Assembly (NCBI RefSeq): GCF_001202035.1
Contig: NZ_LGHT01000041.1
Location: 105,253-169,252 of the forward strand
DNA length: 64,000 bases
Source of the DNA: Pseudorhodobacter wandonensis
Lineage (GTDB): Bacteria; Pseudomonadota; Alphaproteobacteria; Rhodobacterales; Rhodobacteraceae
Reading direction: 5' to 3'
Within the stretch, counting starts at the first letter, position 1. Each line of letters opens with the position of its first letter. The notes beneath the pieces are model-generated. The model saw only the letters and a list, made by a program, of their open reading frames with translations, had not been told where the DNA came from and ran no database searches. The position numbers were made by a program, and so were the translations under genes. Below are positions 35,635 through 44,753 of the stretch, one piece after another.

Positions 35635-37596
35635 TCAATGACCGCTTAGCTCTGCGCTGACATTCACCACACCCACAGCCCCGCGCAGTTTTGCACGGTA
35701 AATTACCAGCGATTCCACCACCCGCATCACATAGGTGCGGGTTTCATTGAACGGGATGGTTTCAACCCAATCCACCACATCCACGCCGGGCTGCCTTGGG
35801 TCGCCAAACTCGGTCACCCAGCGGCGCGGACGCCCCGGCCCCGCGTTATAGCCCGAGGCGACAAGGGCGACGGCGGGACCGAATTCATCAACCAGTTGCG
35901 CCAGATAGGCCGCGCCAAGCCCAACGTTATAGGCCGGATCGGTGGTCAGCTGCGACAGCGCATAGGGCTTGCCGGTCTTTTCGGCCATCAGCTTGGCAGT
36001 GCCCGGCATCACCTGCATCAGGCCACGCGCCCCCGCAGGGCTGACAACGCCCACGTTAAATTCGCTTTCCCGCCGCGCGATCGACAGCGCCAGAGCGCGA
36101 CTGACGGCAAGGTTATCTGGCACCATGCCAACAACGGGAAAATAGGCGCGCGGCAAAATAACACCCCGCGACGCCGCCTGTTTGCCGACCAGCACGGCGA
36201 TATGCGGCTGCCCGCTTTGCAAGGCGAAATCAGCCAGTTGATCCAGCTCTTTTGGCCCCAAACCTTCGGCCAGATGCAACACAAACCGCTTGGCCAGATC
36301 AAGATCGCCTGCCGCAAGCAAAAGCTGAGCAGCCTGCAAAACCGACGATTTCGCGAAACCGGCTTGCCGCCAATCGCTTGGCTTGGCATTGGCCAAAAGC
36401 GACGCGTCCAACGGCAGCCCCAGCTTTTCGGCGCTTAACAGGCCGTAATAGGCCGTTTGGTGCTTGGCCCCTGCCTGAAACGCCAAACGCGCGGCGGCGG
36501 CATTGCCCAATGCCTCTTCGGCACGGCCTTCCCAATAATGGGCGCGACTAAGGCTGATCGGGGTGCTAACACCCTGTTTCAAGTGCTGGAAATGGTTGCG
36601 GGCAGTCATCGGATCGTTCAACTTGCGCAGCGCGATGAAGCCGGCCAGAAACTCCAACTCGGCATAGTCGCCGCCTTCGGTCAGGCGGTGAGAGGCGGCT
36701 ATGCGGTAAGCCTCGTTCATCCGCCCCGCCTCGATCAGATCACGGACAAGGCGGATACGCCGGTCGGCCCATGCATCCGGTCGGCCCAGCGATGCCTCGG
36801 AAATAGAGCGTTCCAAAATAAGGGCGGCTGCGCCATCGGTGAGCCCTTTGCGCGACCGCCAGACAAACCTGTCATAGGCCAGCCCGGCATTCCCGGATTC
36901 TGCGGCAGGTACGGCAGCAATCAGACCATCAACCCCGTCAGCCATATCGCGCAGCGCGATGCGGGCCTTGGCCAAGGCTTGCCACCCCTGAGACACCAAG
37001 GGCAGCATTTGCCGCGCCTCGGCCGTGCGCCCTTCCCAAAGCAACATGTCCATGCGCTTGGTATGTGCCGATTGCAGCGCTTGCGGTTGCAGGGCCAGCA
37101 TTTCGGCCTGCGCGCCTGCGTCAAATTTCAACTTCACCCAAGCACGCCGCGCCTCGACGCCCGCGCCATCCTTGTTGCCTTTGGCCAGAAAGGCCTTGAC
37201 CAATGCAATAGACCCCTCGGCCGTAGAGGGTTTATCCTTGGCGAAATAGGCGATCACCCGGTCGGGCGTGCTGGACCGCGCCACAGCCACTTCGCCCTTT
37301 TGGTGCAGCCAAGGCAAGCCCGGCCAATCGCGGCGGCGGGCCAGAAAATCCTCATACTCGCCCAGCAGGCCATCACCTGCGCGCAGACGTTGCCATTCTA
37401 TGACATCATGCGCCACGCCAGCGGGCGCCAAGGCCAGCGCCTTACTCCAATCACGGGCATCGGCAGCAGATAGCGCATTGCGCAAATCATCTGTTGCATC
37501 GGCGCGGGCGTATGTGGCTAGCCCCCCTGATAAAATTAACAAAACCCCGCAAAGACGGGCAAAGGACGACAGGTTATGGGCATGTGATATTTTCAT
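35635..37596 (-). CDS. Slt-type soluble lytic transglycosylase
   Basis: The 653-residue protein has a signal peptide (about 1-32, ending YARA), a long alpha-helical superhelix (U/L-domain-like, about 33-480) and a C-terminal SLT domain. The catalytic Glu is in IARRESEFNVG, followed by AGARGLMQVMPGTAK, YNVGLGAAYLAQL and ALVASGYNAGPGR. The layout is that of E. coli Slt70. It cleaves peptidoglycan in the periplasm. It faces dapA divergently, with 163 bases between. Confidence 0.94.
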   Translation of the reverse strand: MKISHAHNLSSFARLCGVLLILSGGLATYARADATDDLRNALSAADARDWSKALALAPAGVAHDVIEWQRLRAGDGLLGEYEDFLARRRDWPGLPWLHQKGEVAVARSSTPDRVIAYFAKDKPSTAEGSIALVKAFLAKGNKDGAGVEARRAWVKLKFDAGAQAEMLALQPQALQSAHTKRMDMLLWEGRTAEARQMLPLVSQGWQALAKARIALRDMADGVDGLIAAVPAAESGNAGLAYDRFVWRSRKGLTDGAAALILERSISEASLGRPDAWADRRIRLVRDLIEAGRMNEAYRIAASHRLTEGGDYAELEFLAGFIALRKLNDPMTARNHFQHLKQGVSTPISLSRAHYWEGRAEEALGNAAAARLAFQAGAKHQTAYYGLLSAEKLGLPLDASLLANAKPSDWRQAGFAKSSVLQAAQLLLAAGDLDLAKRFVLHLAEGLGPKELDQLADFALQSGQPHIAVLVGKQAASRGVILPRAYFPVVGMVPDNLAVSRALALSIARRESEFNVGVVSPAGARGLMQVMPGTAKLMAEKTGKPYALSQLTTDPAYNVGLGAAYLAQLVDEFGPAVALVASGYNAGPGRPRRWVTEFGDPRQPGVDVVDWVETIPFNETRTYVMRVVESLVIYRAKLRGAVGVVNVSAELSGH

Positions 37597-37759
37597 GCCG
37601 CCAATTTGCCATTGTGGCCCGCAAGGCGCAACTCACATCGCTGCGTGCAGGCCATTTCGTGCCACGCTTGGCAAGGGCCGCACATAGCGCTAGGAAGACG
37701 CACACACCAACGGGGCGATTCAAAAAAGGCCGCCCATTTCATAAGAGGAGAAGCGTACC

Positions 37760-38635
37760 ATGTTCAAAGGGTCAATGCCTGCCCTGGTCACGCCGTTCAA
37801 GAACGGCCAAGTTGACTTGGTTACGCTGAAGAAACTTGTGGAATGGCATATTGCCGAGGGTAGTCACGGGCTGGTTCCGGTTGGCACAACAGGCGAAAGC
37901 CCGACCCTGACACATGCCGAGCATGGCCAAGTGATTGAAGAGGTGGTGAAAGCCGCCGCCGGCCGCATTCCGGTAATCGCAGGCGCGGGCTCGAATAACA
38001 CCGCCGAAGGGATCGGCCTTATTCAGCACGCCGAGCGCGTTGGCGCATCGGCTGCGCTGGTGGTGACGCCTTATTACAACAAGCCGACGCAGGCTGGTTT
38101 GATTGCGCATTTCACCGCGCTGCATGATTGCTGCAGCTTGCCGATTATCATCTACAACATCCCCGGCCGTTCTGTCGTGGATATGTCGCCTGCCACAATG
38201 GGCGAGCTGGCAAAGCTGCCGCGCATTGTCGGCGTCAAGGATGCAACGGGTGACTTGTCGCGCGTGCCAAAGCAGCGCATCACCTGCGGCAAGGATTTCA
38301 TCCAGCTTTCGGGCGAGGATGCCACAGCTTTGGGCTTTAACGCGCATGGCGGCGTGGGCTGCATTTCGGTCACGGCCAATGTGGCCCCGCGTCTTTGTGC
38401 CGAGTTCCAAGAGGCAACGCTGGCAGGCGATTACAGGAAGGCACTAGACCTGCAAGACCGCCTGATGCCGCTGCACGAAGCCATCTTTATCGAGCCGGGC
38501 CTTGTGGGTGCAAAATACGGCATGTCTTTGCTGGGCCGTTGCTCGGAAGAGGTGCGGTTGCCGCTGACCGGTCTGACCGATGGCACCAAAGCGAAAATCC
38601 AAGCTGCTATGCGCCACGCTGGCCTGCTGAACTGA
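37760..38635 (+). CDS. dapA: 4-hydroxy-tetrahydrodipicolinate synthase
   Basis: DapA condenses pyruvate and aspartate semialdehyde in lysine and meso-DAP synthesis. The 291-residue TIM-barrel protein has [54 protein letters not shown] with the catalytic Tyr, and the Schiff-base Lys in [19 protein letters not shown] lies before the ATG. A strong terminator follows. Confidence 0.97.
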   Translation: MFKGSMPALVTPFKNGQVDLVTLKKLVEWHIAEGSHGLVPVGTTGESPTLTHAEHGQVIEEVVKAAAGRIPVIAGAGSNNTAEGIGLIQHAERVGASAALVVTPYYNKPTQAGLIAHFTALHDCCSLPIIIYNIPGRSVVDMSPATMGELAKLPRIVGVKDATGDLSRVPKQRITCGKDFIQLSGEDATALGFNAHGGVGCISVTANVAPRLCAEFQEATLAGDYRKALDLQDRLMPLHEAIFIEPGLVGAKYGMSLLGRCSEEVRLPLTGLTDGTKAKIQAAMRHAGLLN

Positions 38636-38669
38636 TGCGGGCAACCGCGTGATTTTGACACGTAACTTT

Positions 38670-38704
38670 GACCGGCGCACCACAAGGTGCCGCCGGTCTT
38701 TTTA
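38670..38704 (+). terminator. Rho-independent terminator of dapA
   Basis: GACCGGCGCACC pairs with GGTGCCGCCGGTC (one bulge) around a short ACAA loop and is followed by TTTTT. It starts about 35 bases after the dapA stop. Confidence 0.88.
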
Positions 38705-38726
38705 ATGAACCAAGGCAGGCCCGACC

Positions 38727-39587
38727 ATGAACGACAATCAACGCGGCGGCCTGTTTATGATTGCCGCAATGGCGGGCTTTGCCATTGAGGATATGTTTCT
38801 GAAAACCGCCGCACAGCAGGTGCCGGTAGGGCAGATCTTGATGATTTTTGGCACGGGTGGCGCAATTGGCTTTGCCATTCTGGCCAAACGCCAAGGTGCG
38901 CGGCTGTTGAACTCGGAAATCCTTAGCCGCGCCATCCTGATGCGCGCGATGTTCGAGGTGATGGGGCGGCTGTTTTTTACCCTTGCGCTGGCGCTGACGC
39001 CGCTGTCTTCCGTTTCGGCGATTTTGCAGGCCACGCCTTTGGTGGTTGTGGCGGGTGCGGCGCTGTTTTTTGGGGAAAAGGTGGGGTGGCGGCGCTGGTC
39101 GGCGATTACAGCGGGCTTTGTCGGCGTGCTGGTCGTGTTGCGGCCGGGGATGGACGGGTTCACCCCGCTTTCGGTGCTGGCAGTACTGGGGATGCTGGGC
39201 TTTGCGGGGCGCGACCTTGCCACGCGGGCCGCCGCTAAAACCCTGTCAAACCTGACGCTTGGCGTCTATGGCTTTGCGGTTCTGGTGCCAACGGGTGCCG
39301 CTTTGCTGGCGTGGACTGGGGGCGCGGTGGTGCCGGATGCGCGGTCCGGTTTTGCACTGGCGGCTGGTACTTTGGTCGGCATTGCAGCCTATTTCGCGCT
39401 TACCGTGGCCATGCGCACAGGCGAGGTGTCGCTGGTCACGCCGTTCCGCTATACCCGCCTGCTCTTCGCGCTTATCCTGAGCGTGCTGGTCTTTGCCGAG
39501 CGGCCCGATGCGGCAACCTTGCTGGGCAGCGCAATCATCGTCGGGTCGGGCATTTACACCCTGCTGCGCGGGCGCAAGGCGCGTTGA
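38727..39587 (+). CDS. EamA/DMT family transporter
   Basis: The 286-residue membrane protein has two EamA repeats (about ten helices). Visible motifs are FEVMGRLFFTLALALTPLSS, FFGEKVGWRRWSAI and GEVSLVTPFRYTRLLFALIL. It is only distantly related to the two EamA proteins at 30340-32102. The substrate is unknown. It follows dapA after a terminator, so it needs its own promoter. Confidence 0.92.
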   Translation: MNDNQRGGLFMIAAMAGFAIEDMFLKTAAQQVPVGQILMIFGTGGAIGFAILAKRQGARLLNSEILSRAILMRAMFEVMGRLFFTLALALTPLSSVSAILQATPLVVVAGAALFFGEKVGWRRWSAITAGFVGVLVVLRPGMDGFTPLSVLAVLGMLGFAGRDLATRAAAKTLSNLTLGVYGFAVLVPTGAALLAWTGGAVVPDARSGFALAAGTLVGIAAYFALTVAMRTGEVSLVTPFRYTRLLFALILSVLVFAERPDAATLLGSAIIVGSGIYTLLRGRKAR

Positions 39588-39631
39588 TCAAGGGCTTGCG
39601 CGACGCCTGCGCCTAATGCACTCTGGCAGCT

Positions 39632-40438
39632 ATGGATGCAGTTGATTTGAAAACGATTACCCAAGCCAACCGCGCCGCCTGGGATGCCTCGGCGCAGGCG
39701 CACGCGCAGGGCGATGACTGGGCAAAGTTGCTGACAGGCTTTGCCGAAGGTGGGTTTTCAACTTTTGACGATTGTATATCCAAAACTTTGCAAACGATTG
39801 ACCTTGCTGGAAAAACATCAGTTCAAATTGGCTGCAACAACGGACGAGAGCTGCTGTCGCTGGCGCAGTTCGGCGCAATCCCCGCGCTTGGGATTGACCA
39901 ATCTGCAGGTTTCTTGGCCCAAGCCTGCCAACTGGCAAAAGTAGCAAACAGCGATTGCACCTTTCTATGCGCCGATATTTACGACCTGCCCGAAACCACA
40001 CCGCGCAACCACGACTTTGCGTTGATCACCATTGGCGTGCTGAACTGGATGCCCGATTTGGCACAGTTCTTTCGTATTGTGGCGGTGCTGTTGGCACCAC
40101 ACGGTCGCCTGCTGATCTATGAAACACACCCGGTTTTGGATATGTACGATCCGGACGCACCAAACCCATATCTACCCGAGCGGTCGTATTTTCAAACCGC
40201 GCCGTAGGTGTTTGAAGATGTGATAACCTATGACGGGTCAGACGCGGGCAAAGGCGCGCGGTCCTATTGGTTCGCTCATCCTTTGGGGGCGATAGTCACC
40301 GCTATTGCAGCCGCCGGCCTGCGCATTGAAAGCCTAACTGAACACCCTCACTCCAACCGCGAGATTGAATTTGACAAATACCAAAACCAACCGGCACAAC
40401 TGCCGCTCTCCTATACTCTGATCGCCAAATGCGGTTAA
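39632..40438 (+). pseudogene. Class I SAM-dependent methyltransferase interrupted by an in-frame TAG
   Basis: The frame starting at 39632 encodes 191 residues and stops at a TAG (40205-40207). The same frame then continues to a TAA at 40436-40438 for 76 more residues. Both parts belong to one methyltransferase: VQIGCNNGRELLSLAQFGA is the SAM loop, VLNWMPDLAQFF lies in the core, and the post-TAG part (YWFAHPLGAIVTAIAAAGL) is the usual C-terminal segment. One substitution, for example TGG to TAG, would explain it. Amber read-through or sequencing error cannot be excluded. The TAA overlaps the convergent channel gene's stop. Confidence 0.78.
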
Positions 40439-40878
40439 TCCTGCCGCTTGCGGGCGTTCATCTGGCCCAGCCGCACATGGCGCAGTGCCTCGACCAGCAG
40501 CGCCGTTAGCAGACCAAAGTTCAGCAAGCCATTGGCCGCCGCCATGCCTGACAGCAAGCGCCAATCGCGCGGCAGCAGCACGTCACCAAACCCCAGCGTG
40601 GTAAAGCTGACCAAGGAAAAATAAACAGACGCCTCTAACGTGACGAAAATGCCCAGAAGATAAAACGCCAGCGCCCAAATCCACACGCCCGCCGTGATGA
40701 TCCCCAGCACCACGAACGACACCCCCAGCATCACCAGCAACAGCTTTGGCCGGTGCGGCTCGCGGATCAGCCAAAGGTGGCTGCGGGCAAAGCCCAATTC
40801 CATTGCCAAAATCCCCAAGCCTCCCACTGCCAGCGATAGCATCATCAACCCTGTGCCAATGGCTATCTGAAGAAACAT
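40435..40878 (-). CDS. Small two-helix-type potassium channel (Ion_trans_2)
   Basis: The 147-residue protein has about four hydrophobic segments, with the selectivity-filter sequence TTLGFGD (93-99) between the last two. This matches the ion channel family PF07885 (Ion_trans_2), in which TxGFGD/TxGYGD marks K+ selectivity. No regulatory RCK/TrkA_N domain follows. Its stop overlaps that of the broken methyltransferase gene. Confidence 0.86.
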   Translation of the reverse strand: MFLQIAIGTGLMMLSLAVGGLGILAMELGFARSHLWLIREPHRPKLLLVMLGVSFVVLGIITAGVWIWALAFYLLGIFVTLEASVYFSLVSFTTLGFGDVLLPRDWRLLSGMAAANGLLNFGLLTALLVEALRHVRLGQMNARKRQD

Positions 40879-40950
40879 GGTTTTCCTTTATGCATTCCGG
40901 CGTGCCGCCATCTGGACAGTTGTGCTTACAATCCCTATTTGGAGAGGACC

Positions 40951-41427
40951 ATGGTAAAACACAGTGATCCAAATTCCAAATTGATTGCAGAAAACCGCCG
41001 CGCGCGGTTTGATTTCGCTATTGAGGACGACATTGAGGCCGGCATCATGTTGCTCGGGTCTGAGGTCAAGTCGTTGCGTCAGGGTGGCTCTAACATCGCA
41101 GAAAGCTATGCGAGCGTTGAGGATGGCGGTTTGTGGCTGATCAACGGCTATATTGCCCCCTATTTGCAGGCCAAGACCTGGGGCCACGAAGAGCGCCGTA
41201 AGCGCAAGTTGCTGGTATCCAAGAAAGAACTGGCGCGGCTGTGGAATGCGACCGCGCGTGAAGGCATGACAATTGTACCGCTGAAAATGTATTTCAACGA
41301 ACGCGGCATGGTAAAGCTAAAGATCGGCATCGCCAAAGGTAAGAAAAACGCCGACAAGCGCGAAACCTCGGCCAAGCGCGATTGGGACAGGCAGAAATCC
41401 CGCCTGCTGAAACAAAACCAGTACTGA
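40951..41427 (+). CDS. smpB: SsrA-binding protein
   Basis: SmpB delivers tmRNA to stalled ribosomes. The 158-residue protein has [60 protein letters not shown], then the basic tail [20 protein letters not shown] that enters the decoding centre. The ATG at 40951 has GGAGAGG upstream. An in-frame TTG at 40939 is not needed. ssrA itself is not in the window. Confidence 0.97.
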   Translation: MVKHSDPNSKLIAENRRARFDFAIEDDIEAGIMLLGSEVKSLRQGGSNIAESYASVEDGGLWLINGYIAPYLQAKTWGHEERRKRKLLVSKKELARLWNATAREGMTIVPLKMYFNERGMVKLKIGIAKGKKNADKRETSAKRDWDRQKSRLLKQNQY

Positions 41428-41543
41428 CCCCGTGGCCCTCCGGGTCGGTTTCTGGGTATTTGGCGGCTCTGGCCTTGCCTCAGGCAACTTATCCGATATA
41501 CCCGAGGCATTGCCGCCCCGGTTATTGCTGCAAGGAGCCAAAC

Positions 41544-42404
41544 ATGACCCCCGCCCCGCAAGACGACCCAAGAACGCTTGTATCCACCGATTGGCTGGCC
41601 CAACACATCAAAGACCCGGATCTGCGGATCATTGATGCATCTTGGCATATGCCCGCCACGGGCCGCGATGCAAAGGCCGAATATGCCAGCGCCCACATTC
41701 CCGGCGCACGGTTCTTTGATATTGATGAAATCTCCGATCATCGGTCAGACCTGCCGCATATGGCCCCGCCGGTGGAAAAGTTCATCAGCCGGATGCGCGC
41801 GATGGGTATTGGCGACGGGCATCAGGTGGTGATCTATGATTGCACGGGCCTGTTTTCGGCGGCGCGTGTTTGGTGGACATTTCGTTTGATGGGCAAGATG
41901 GATGTGGCCGTACTGGACGGTGGTTTGCCAAAATGGCAGGCCGAGGGCCGCGAGATTGAAGACATGCCTCCGGTTGTGCGCGACCGTCACATCACCGTGC
42001 AGCGCCAGTCGGGCCTTGTGAAAGATGTGACCCAGGTGGCGTCAGCATCGAAACTGGCCGAAACCGAAATCATCGACGCCCGCGCCGCCGCCCGTTTCAA
42101 AGGCGAGGCCGCAGAGCCCCGAGCGGGTCTGCGGTCTGGACGCATTCCAAATTCCAAGAACGTCCCTTTTGGCAATTTGCTGAACGCGGACGGCACGATG
42201 AAAGCGCCCGATGCGCTGAAAACCGCGTTTGAGGCCGCAGGCGTAGACCTTTCCAAACCTGCGATAACCACCTGCGGGTCGGGTGTGACGGCGGCGATCC
42301 TTAGCCTTGGCCTTGAACGGATCGGTCACCAAAATCACGCGCTCTATGATGGCTCTTGGGCAGAATGGGGCATGTTTGATGACCTGCCAATCGCCAAAGG
42401 CTAG
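41544..42404 (+). CDS. sseA: 3-mercaptopyruvate sulfurtransferase (rhodanese family)
   Basis: The 286-residue protein has two rhodanese domains. The N-terminal one has TDWLAQHIKDPDLRIIDASW and the C-terminal one holds the active-site Cys in TTCGSGVTAAIL. The loop CGSGVTA is typical of mercaptopyruvate sulfurtransferases, whereas thiosulfate rhodaneses have CRKG-type loops. AAGGAG precedes the ATG at 41544. It lies 27 bases before the aminotransferase gene, which could supply its keto-acid substrate by transamination of cysteine. Confidence 0.94.
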   Translation: MTPAPQDDPRTLVSTDWLAQHIKDPDLRIIDASWHMPATGRDAKAEYASAHIPGARFFDIDEISDHRSDLPHMAPPVEKFISRMRAMGIGDGHQVVIYDCTGLFSAARVWWTFRLMGKMDVAVLDGGLPKWQAEGREIEDMPPVVRDRHITVQRQSGLVKDVTQVASASKLAETEIIDARAAARFKGEAAEPRAGLRSGRIPNSKNVPFGNLLNADGTMKAPDALKTAFEAAGVDLSKPAITTCGSGVTAAILSLGLERIGHQNHALYDGSWAEWGMFDDLPIAKG

Positions 42405-42431
42405 TCCGCCAACCAGTTGAAAGTAAACCAA

Positions 42432-43616
42432 ATGCTGAACGCCCTGAACGCCCAACCGCAAGACAAAATCTTGCAACTGATCCAGATGTACAAAGACGAC
42501 CCGCGCGATACCAAGATCGATCTTGGCGTTGGAGTCTATAAGGATGCGACCGGCCTGACGCCGGTGATGCGGGCCGTAAAATCGGCGGAAAAGCAGCTTT
42601 GGGAAACCGAGAAAACCAAAACCTATACTGGTCTTGCGGGTGAGCCTGCCTATGCCGAGGCGATGCAGACCCTGTTGCTGGATAGCGTGGTGCCTGCCGA
42701 TCGTTTGTCGGCCGTGGCCACACCCGGTGGCACGGGTGCCATTCGTCAGGCGCTGGAACTAATCAAGCTCGCCAGCCCCGATGCCTCCGTTTGGCTTTCC
42801 AACCCCACATGGCCAAACCACCCGTCGATCATCAAATACCTTGGCATGAACATGGCCGAGTACCGCTATTTCGACGCGGAAAGCCGTGGTGTCGATTTTG
42901 ATGGCATGATGGCCGATTTGGCGCAGGTTAAGGCGGGTGATGTGGTGCTGCTGCATGCCTGTTGCCACAACCCGACCGGCGCAAACCTGACCCTGCCGCA
43001 ATGGGCCGCTGTGGCCGATTTGCTGGAAAAAACCGGCGCTATCCCGTTTATCGACATCGCCTACCAAGGTTTTGGCGACGGGTTGGAAGAAGACGCTGCC
43101 GGCATGCGCTTGCTGGCAAGCCGCCTGCCCGAATTGCTGATCGCGGCGTCCTGCTCAAAGAACTTCGGCATCTACCGTGAACGGACCGGCATTCTGATCG
43201 CCATTTCACCAAAGGCTGATATGCGGGCCGTGGTGCAGGGTAACCTTGCGTTCCTGAACCGTCAGAATTTCAGCTTTCCACCCGATCACGGTGCCCGCCT
43301 TGTCACGATGATTTTGAATGATCCCGCCCTGCGCGCCGATTGGCAGACCGAGCTGGAAGAGGTGCGCCAGAACATGCTGACGCTGCGCGAGAGCCTTGCC
43401 ACCGAGCTGCGTCGCCTGTCAGGATCAGACCGCTTCGGTTTCCTTGCCCAGCATCGCGGCATGTTTTCGCGCCTTGGTGCCACGCCCGAGCAGGTTGAAA
43501 CCCTGCGCCGCGATCACGGGATTTACATGGTCGGTGACAGCCGCATGAACATTGCCGGTCTGAACGCCCGCACCGTGCCGATCCTGGCCAAAGCCATCAT
43601 CGACGCGGGGATATAA
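42432..43616 (+). CDS. Aromatic amino acid/aspartate aminotransferase (class I)
   Basis: The 394-residue protein is of the TyrB/AspC subgroup: PQDKILQLIQMYKDD, IDLGVGVYKDATG, the substrate/cofactor segment LLHACCHNPTGANLT, FIDIAYQGFGDG and the PLP-Lys segment ASCSKNFGIYRERTG. It should interconvert aspartate or aromatic amino acids with 2-oxoacids. The ATG at 42432 fits the family N-terminus; a TTG at 42417 is the alternative. It is close behind sseA and 3 bases before a HAD gene, likely one operon. Confidence 0.93.
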   Translation: MLNALNAQPQDKILQLIQMYKDDPRDTKIDLGVGVYKDATGLTPVMRAVKSAEKQLWETEKTKTYTGLAGEPAYAEAMQTLLLDSVVPADRLSAVATPGGTGAIRQALELIKLASPDASVWLSNPTWPNHPSIIKYLGMNMAEYRYFDAESRGVDFDGMMADLAQVKAGDVVLLHACCHNPTGANLTLPQWAAVADLLEKTGAIPFIDIAYQGFGDGLEEDAAGMRLLASRLPELLIAASCSKNFGIYRERTGILIAISPKADMRAVVQGNLAFLNRQNFSFPPDHGARLVTMILNDPALRADWQTELEEVRQNMLTLRESLATELRRLSGSDRFGFLAQHRGMFSRLGATPEQVETLRRDHGIYMVGDSRMNIAGLNARTVPILAKAIIDAGI

Positions 43617-43619
43617 GCC

Positions 43620-44252
43620 ATGTTTGACGCGGTGATCTTTGACCTCGACGGCACGCTGCTGGATACCGAAGCGCTGACGCAAACGGCCATCATTGCAGCC
43701 TTTGCCGAGGTCGGGATAGCCGTTGACCCTGCGTTCTTGCACACCCTTATCGGGCGCGATGATGTCACGGGCGCAGGCATTATCCGCGCCAAATATCCCG
43801 ATCTGGAATTTGACAGCTTTGCCCAAATCTGGAAGCGCTCGGTGCTGGACCATTACGCCCCAGGCATCCCGCTAAAGCCCGGCACGCATGAATTGCTGGG
43901 GGCGATTGACCAGCCTCTTGCGCTTGCCACATCCTCGACGCGTGTGCAGCTGGAATTCAAGATGTCCGTCACTGACATCGCCCCATATTTCTGCCACCTC
44001 ATCAGCTTTGATGATGTGAAGCAGGCAAAACCCGCACCAGACCCGTTCTTGCTGGCGGCCAGTTTGCTGGGCGTAGACCCCGCACGCTGTTTGGCGTTTG
44101 AAGACAGCGAGGCAGGCGCCGAATCTGCCCATCGCGCGGGAATGACCGTCGTGCAAGTGCCCGACATTAACCCCGCCTCGGGCCGCTTTGCCCATCTGGT
44201 CGCACCCGATCTGCTGACCGGCGCACGCGAGATCGGGCTTTTGCCCAAGTGA
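43620..44252 (+). CDS. HAD-superfamily hydrolase, subfamily IA
   Basis: The 210-residue protein has all HAD motifs: FDLDGTLLDTE (nucleophile Asp and acid/base Asp) at the N-terminus, LALATSSTRVQ as motif II, KPAPDPFLLAA as motif III with Lys, and CLAFEDSEAGAESAHRAG as motif IV. A cap domain lies between motifs I and II. It resembles beta-phosphoglucomutase-like and phosphoglycolate phosphatases; the substrate is not assigned. It starts right after the aminotransferase stop. Confidence 0.92.
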   Translation: MFDAVIFDLDGTLLDTEALTQTAIIAAFAEVGIAVDPAFLHTLIGRDDVTGAGIIRAKYPDLEFDSFAQIWKRSVLDHYAPGIPLKPGTHELLGAIDQPLALATSSTRVQLEFKMSVTDIAPYFCHLISFDDVKQAKPAPDPFLLAASLLGVDPARCLAFEDSEAGAESAHRAGMTVVQVPDINPASGRFAHLVAPDLLTGAREIGLLPK

Positions 44253-44254
44253 TC

Positions 44255-44283
44255 TTGCGAATCTCGTTTTGCTTGCCTATATA
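44255..44283 (+). promoter_or_regulatory. Sigma70-type promoter of ffs
   Basis: TTGCGA (44255-44260) and TATATA (44278-44283) are separated by exactly 17 bases. The SRP RNA begins 7 bases after the -10 box, consistent with the start of transcription. Confidence 0.82.
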
Positions 44284-44289
44284 GGTCTT

Positions 44290-44383
44290 GAGAGGTTGGC
44301 GCGGGCGAGTGCCTCGCCAACCTGGTCAGGTCCGGAAGGAAGCAGCCACAACGAGCCCCACTTGGGTCGATGTCCAGCCTCTC
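44290..44383 (+). ncRNA. ffs: Signal recognition particle RNA, small bacterial (4.5S) type
   Basis: The RNA forms one long hairpin: the ends GAGAGGTTGG and CCAGCCTCTC pair. The apical part carries the universal Ffh-binding core, with GGTCAGGTCCGGAAGGAAGC (symmetric loop and GGAA-type tetraloop) followed by GCC. The length of about 94 bases is typical of small bacterial SRP RNAs. It binds Ffh to target nascent membrane proteins. A clear promoter precedes it. Confidence 0.95.
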
Positions 44384-44420
44384 ACCCTACTACCCCCCAA
44401 CCTGTTGAAAATGCAAATAC

Positions 44421-44443
44421 CCCCTAGCTTGCTGGGGCTTTTG
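44421..44443 (+). terminator. Possible terminator downstream of ffs
   Basis: CCCC(T)AGC and GCTGGGG form a 7-bp stem with one bulge around a tiny loop, followed by CTTTTG. It lies about 40 bases after the RNA end. The T tract is short. Confidence 0.5.
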
Positions 44444-44753
44444 CTGCAAAAGGTTCATAAAGACCGGATTGAAAAACATTCGCCGCCTCAAATGAATGTG
44501 GATAGTTCGTGCCACCGTACCGAAAGAGCTATAGCCAATCATCGGGCAGCATGAGCTAGTCGAACAGGACGTGCCTTTTGGCAACCATCACGCAGACGAT
44601 CGGCGCTCGGTATCCGTAGTCATTGTTTTGCAAATTTGGGTGATCTGCAAAATTGATTTGGGCAAGGCAGATCGCATGTGCGTTGAAAAGGTCGGGTCGA
44701 TGGTTCCCATTGCGATACCTTAGGAAACCACCGACATTAAGCCTTCGCCAAGT
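44444..44753 (+). other. Intergenic region with no supported gene
   Basis: This is non-coding spacer between ffs and the convergent MDR gene. Short ORFs here have no recognisable domain. It is visibly more AT-rich than the core genes to the left. I see no RNA fold that I can name. Confidence 0.6.
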
